A DNA stretch of 6,735 bases, taken from Bacilli bacterium (GTDB lineage Bacteria; Bacillota_I; Bacilli_A; RFN20; CAG-826). The first letter of the stretch is position 1, and every line of letters begins with the position of its first letter. The position numbers and the translations under genes were made by a program. Under the pieces are notes generated by a model. The model worked only from the letters and a program-made list of their open reading frames with translations. It did no database searches and was not told the DNA's origin. Shown here piece after piece: positions 6,437 to 6,735 of the stretch. The stretch lies in the NCBI GenBank assembly GCA_024693415.1, contig JAILKX010000212.1, positions 1 to 6,735 on the forward strand, given 5' to 3'.

Positions 6437-6735
6437 ATGGACCTCCTCCTTGTCGATTCGCAAATCAAAGATCTCGAGCTCGAGGTGAAAGAGGGGGATA
6501 CCCTCCGTCTCAACCTCGCGTCTTTTCATGAGTTCCCAACCTGCAAAATTCAGGTGAATGTACGCAAAAACGCGGTTTTAGATGTCGCTTTTGCGGATTT
6601 GGGCCATGGCAAAGGGACCTTTACCTTCGTCGCCAATCTCGAAGAAGGCGCAAGCGCGGAATTCCACGCTTCGAGCCTTTCCAGCGAGAAAGACAACAAG
6701 GTTTTGGACACCTCCGTCCATCATCTTGAACCCAA
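6437..6735 (+). CDS. sufD: SufD-like Fe-S scaffold protein, N-terminal part (cut by the window edge)
   Basis: The first 99 codons are visible and the frame is open to the right edge. The ATG lies one base after the sufC stop and has AAAGGA 7 bases upstream (6424-6429), so sufC and sufD are in one operon and probably coupled. SufD pairs with SufB and SufC in the cluster scaffold. The sequence is rich in beta strands: KIQVNVRKNAVLDVAFADLG (about 37-56), then FTFVANLEEGASAEF and DTSVHHLEP near the edge, which fits the SufB/SufD beta-helix core. The long helical N-terminal region usual in SufD seems to be almost absent, as the core-like part starts within about 35 residues. The call leans on the position after sufC; a SufB-type protein is less likely at this size, but the C-terminus is not visible. 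Confidence 0.75.
   Translation, partial: MDLLLVDSQIKDLELEVKEGDTLRLNLASFHEFPTCKIQVNVRKNAVLDVAFADLGHGKGTFTFVANLEEGASAEFHASSLSSEKDNKVLDTSVHHLEP

Noticed and set aside
5566..6513. Minus-strand open frame of 315 codons opposite sufC
   Set aside because: sufC on the plus strand has every ABC ATPase motif and a good promoter and ribosome binding site; the antisense frame is a shadow without recognisable features.
1..6735. Mobile elements, CRISPR arrays, tRNA or rRNA genes
   Set aside because: No transposase-like frames, flanking terminal repeats, regularly spaced repeats or cloverleaf-type sequences were seen; coding genes fill nearly the whole window.

Overview
The window reads as a chromosomal segment of a fairly GC-rich member of the Bacillota (Bacilli/Mollicutes-like, probably uncultured). 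The reasons are Gram-positive-type lipoproteins with lipobox cysteines, strong AAGGAGG-type ribosome binding sites, a YhaM-type nuclease, a HIT protein very like Bacillus Hit, and a Suf cluster starting with sufC and sufD. TGA is used as a stop and TGG for Trp, so the code looks standard. The exact lineage is inference.

Layout: (a) 1-1135, plus strand: the last codons of a probable recX, overlapping a complete yhaM-like 3'-5' exoribonuclease gene (OB fold plus HD domain). A rho-independent terminator follows at about 1168-1196. (b) 1179-1595, minus strand: a HIT-family nucleotide-binding protein, convergent with yhaM, with its own -10 box and ribosome binding site. (c) 1648-1674: a minus-strand terminator with a UUCG loop, closing the next unit. 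(d) 1691-5381, minus strand: a two-gene operon with an 11-bp overlap, encoding two large secreted lipoproteins. The first carries a parvulin-type (PrsA/SurA-like) peptidyl-prolyl isomerase domain that seems to be split by a long insertion. The second has a similar N-terminal layout but no clear isomerase domain. (e) 5382-5601: an AT-richer divergent promoter region with a minus-strand promoter for the lipoproteins, a plus-strand promoter for suf, and a 16-bp inverted repeat between them. (f) 5602-6735, plus strand: sufC, then the first 99 codons of a sufD-like gene cut by the window edge.

Functionally the window joins RNA turnover (YhaM), a nucleotide-binding housekeeping protein (HIT), extracytoplasmic protein folding (the lipoprotein pair) and iron-sulfur cluster assembly (SufC/SufD). 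In Bacillus subtilis yhaM, prsA and hit also lie in one neighbourhood (from memory), which supports reading the lipoproteins as PrsA-type foldases. I see no mobile element, CRISPR array, tRNA or rRNA. The most unusual content is the pair of oversized, translationally coupled foldase-like lipoproteins.
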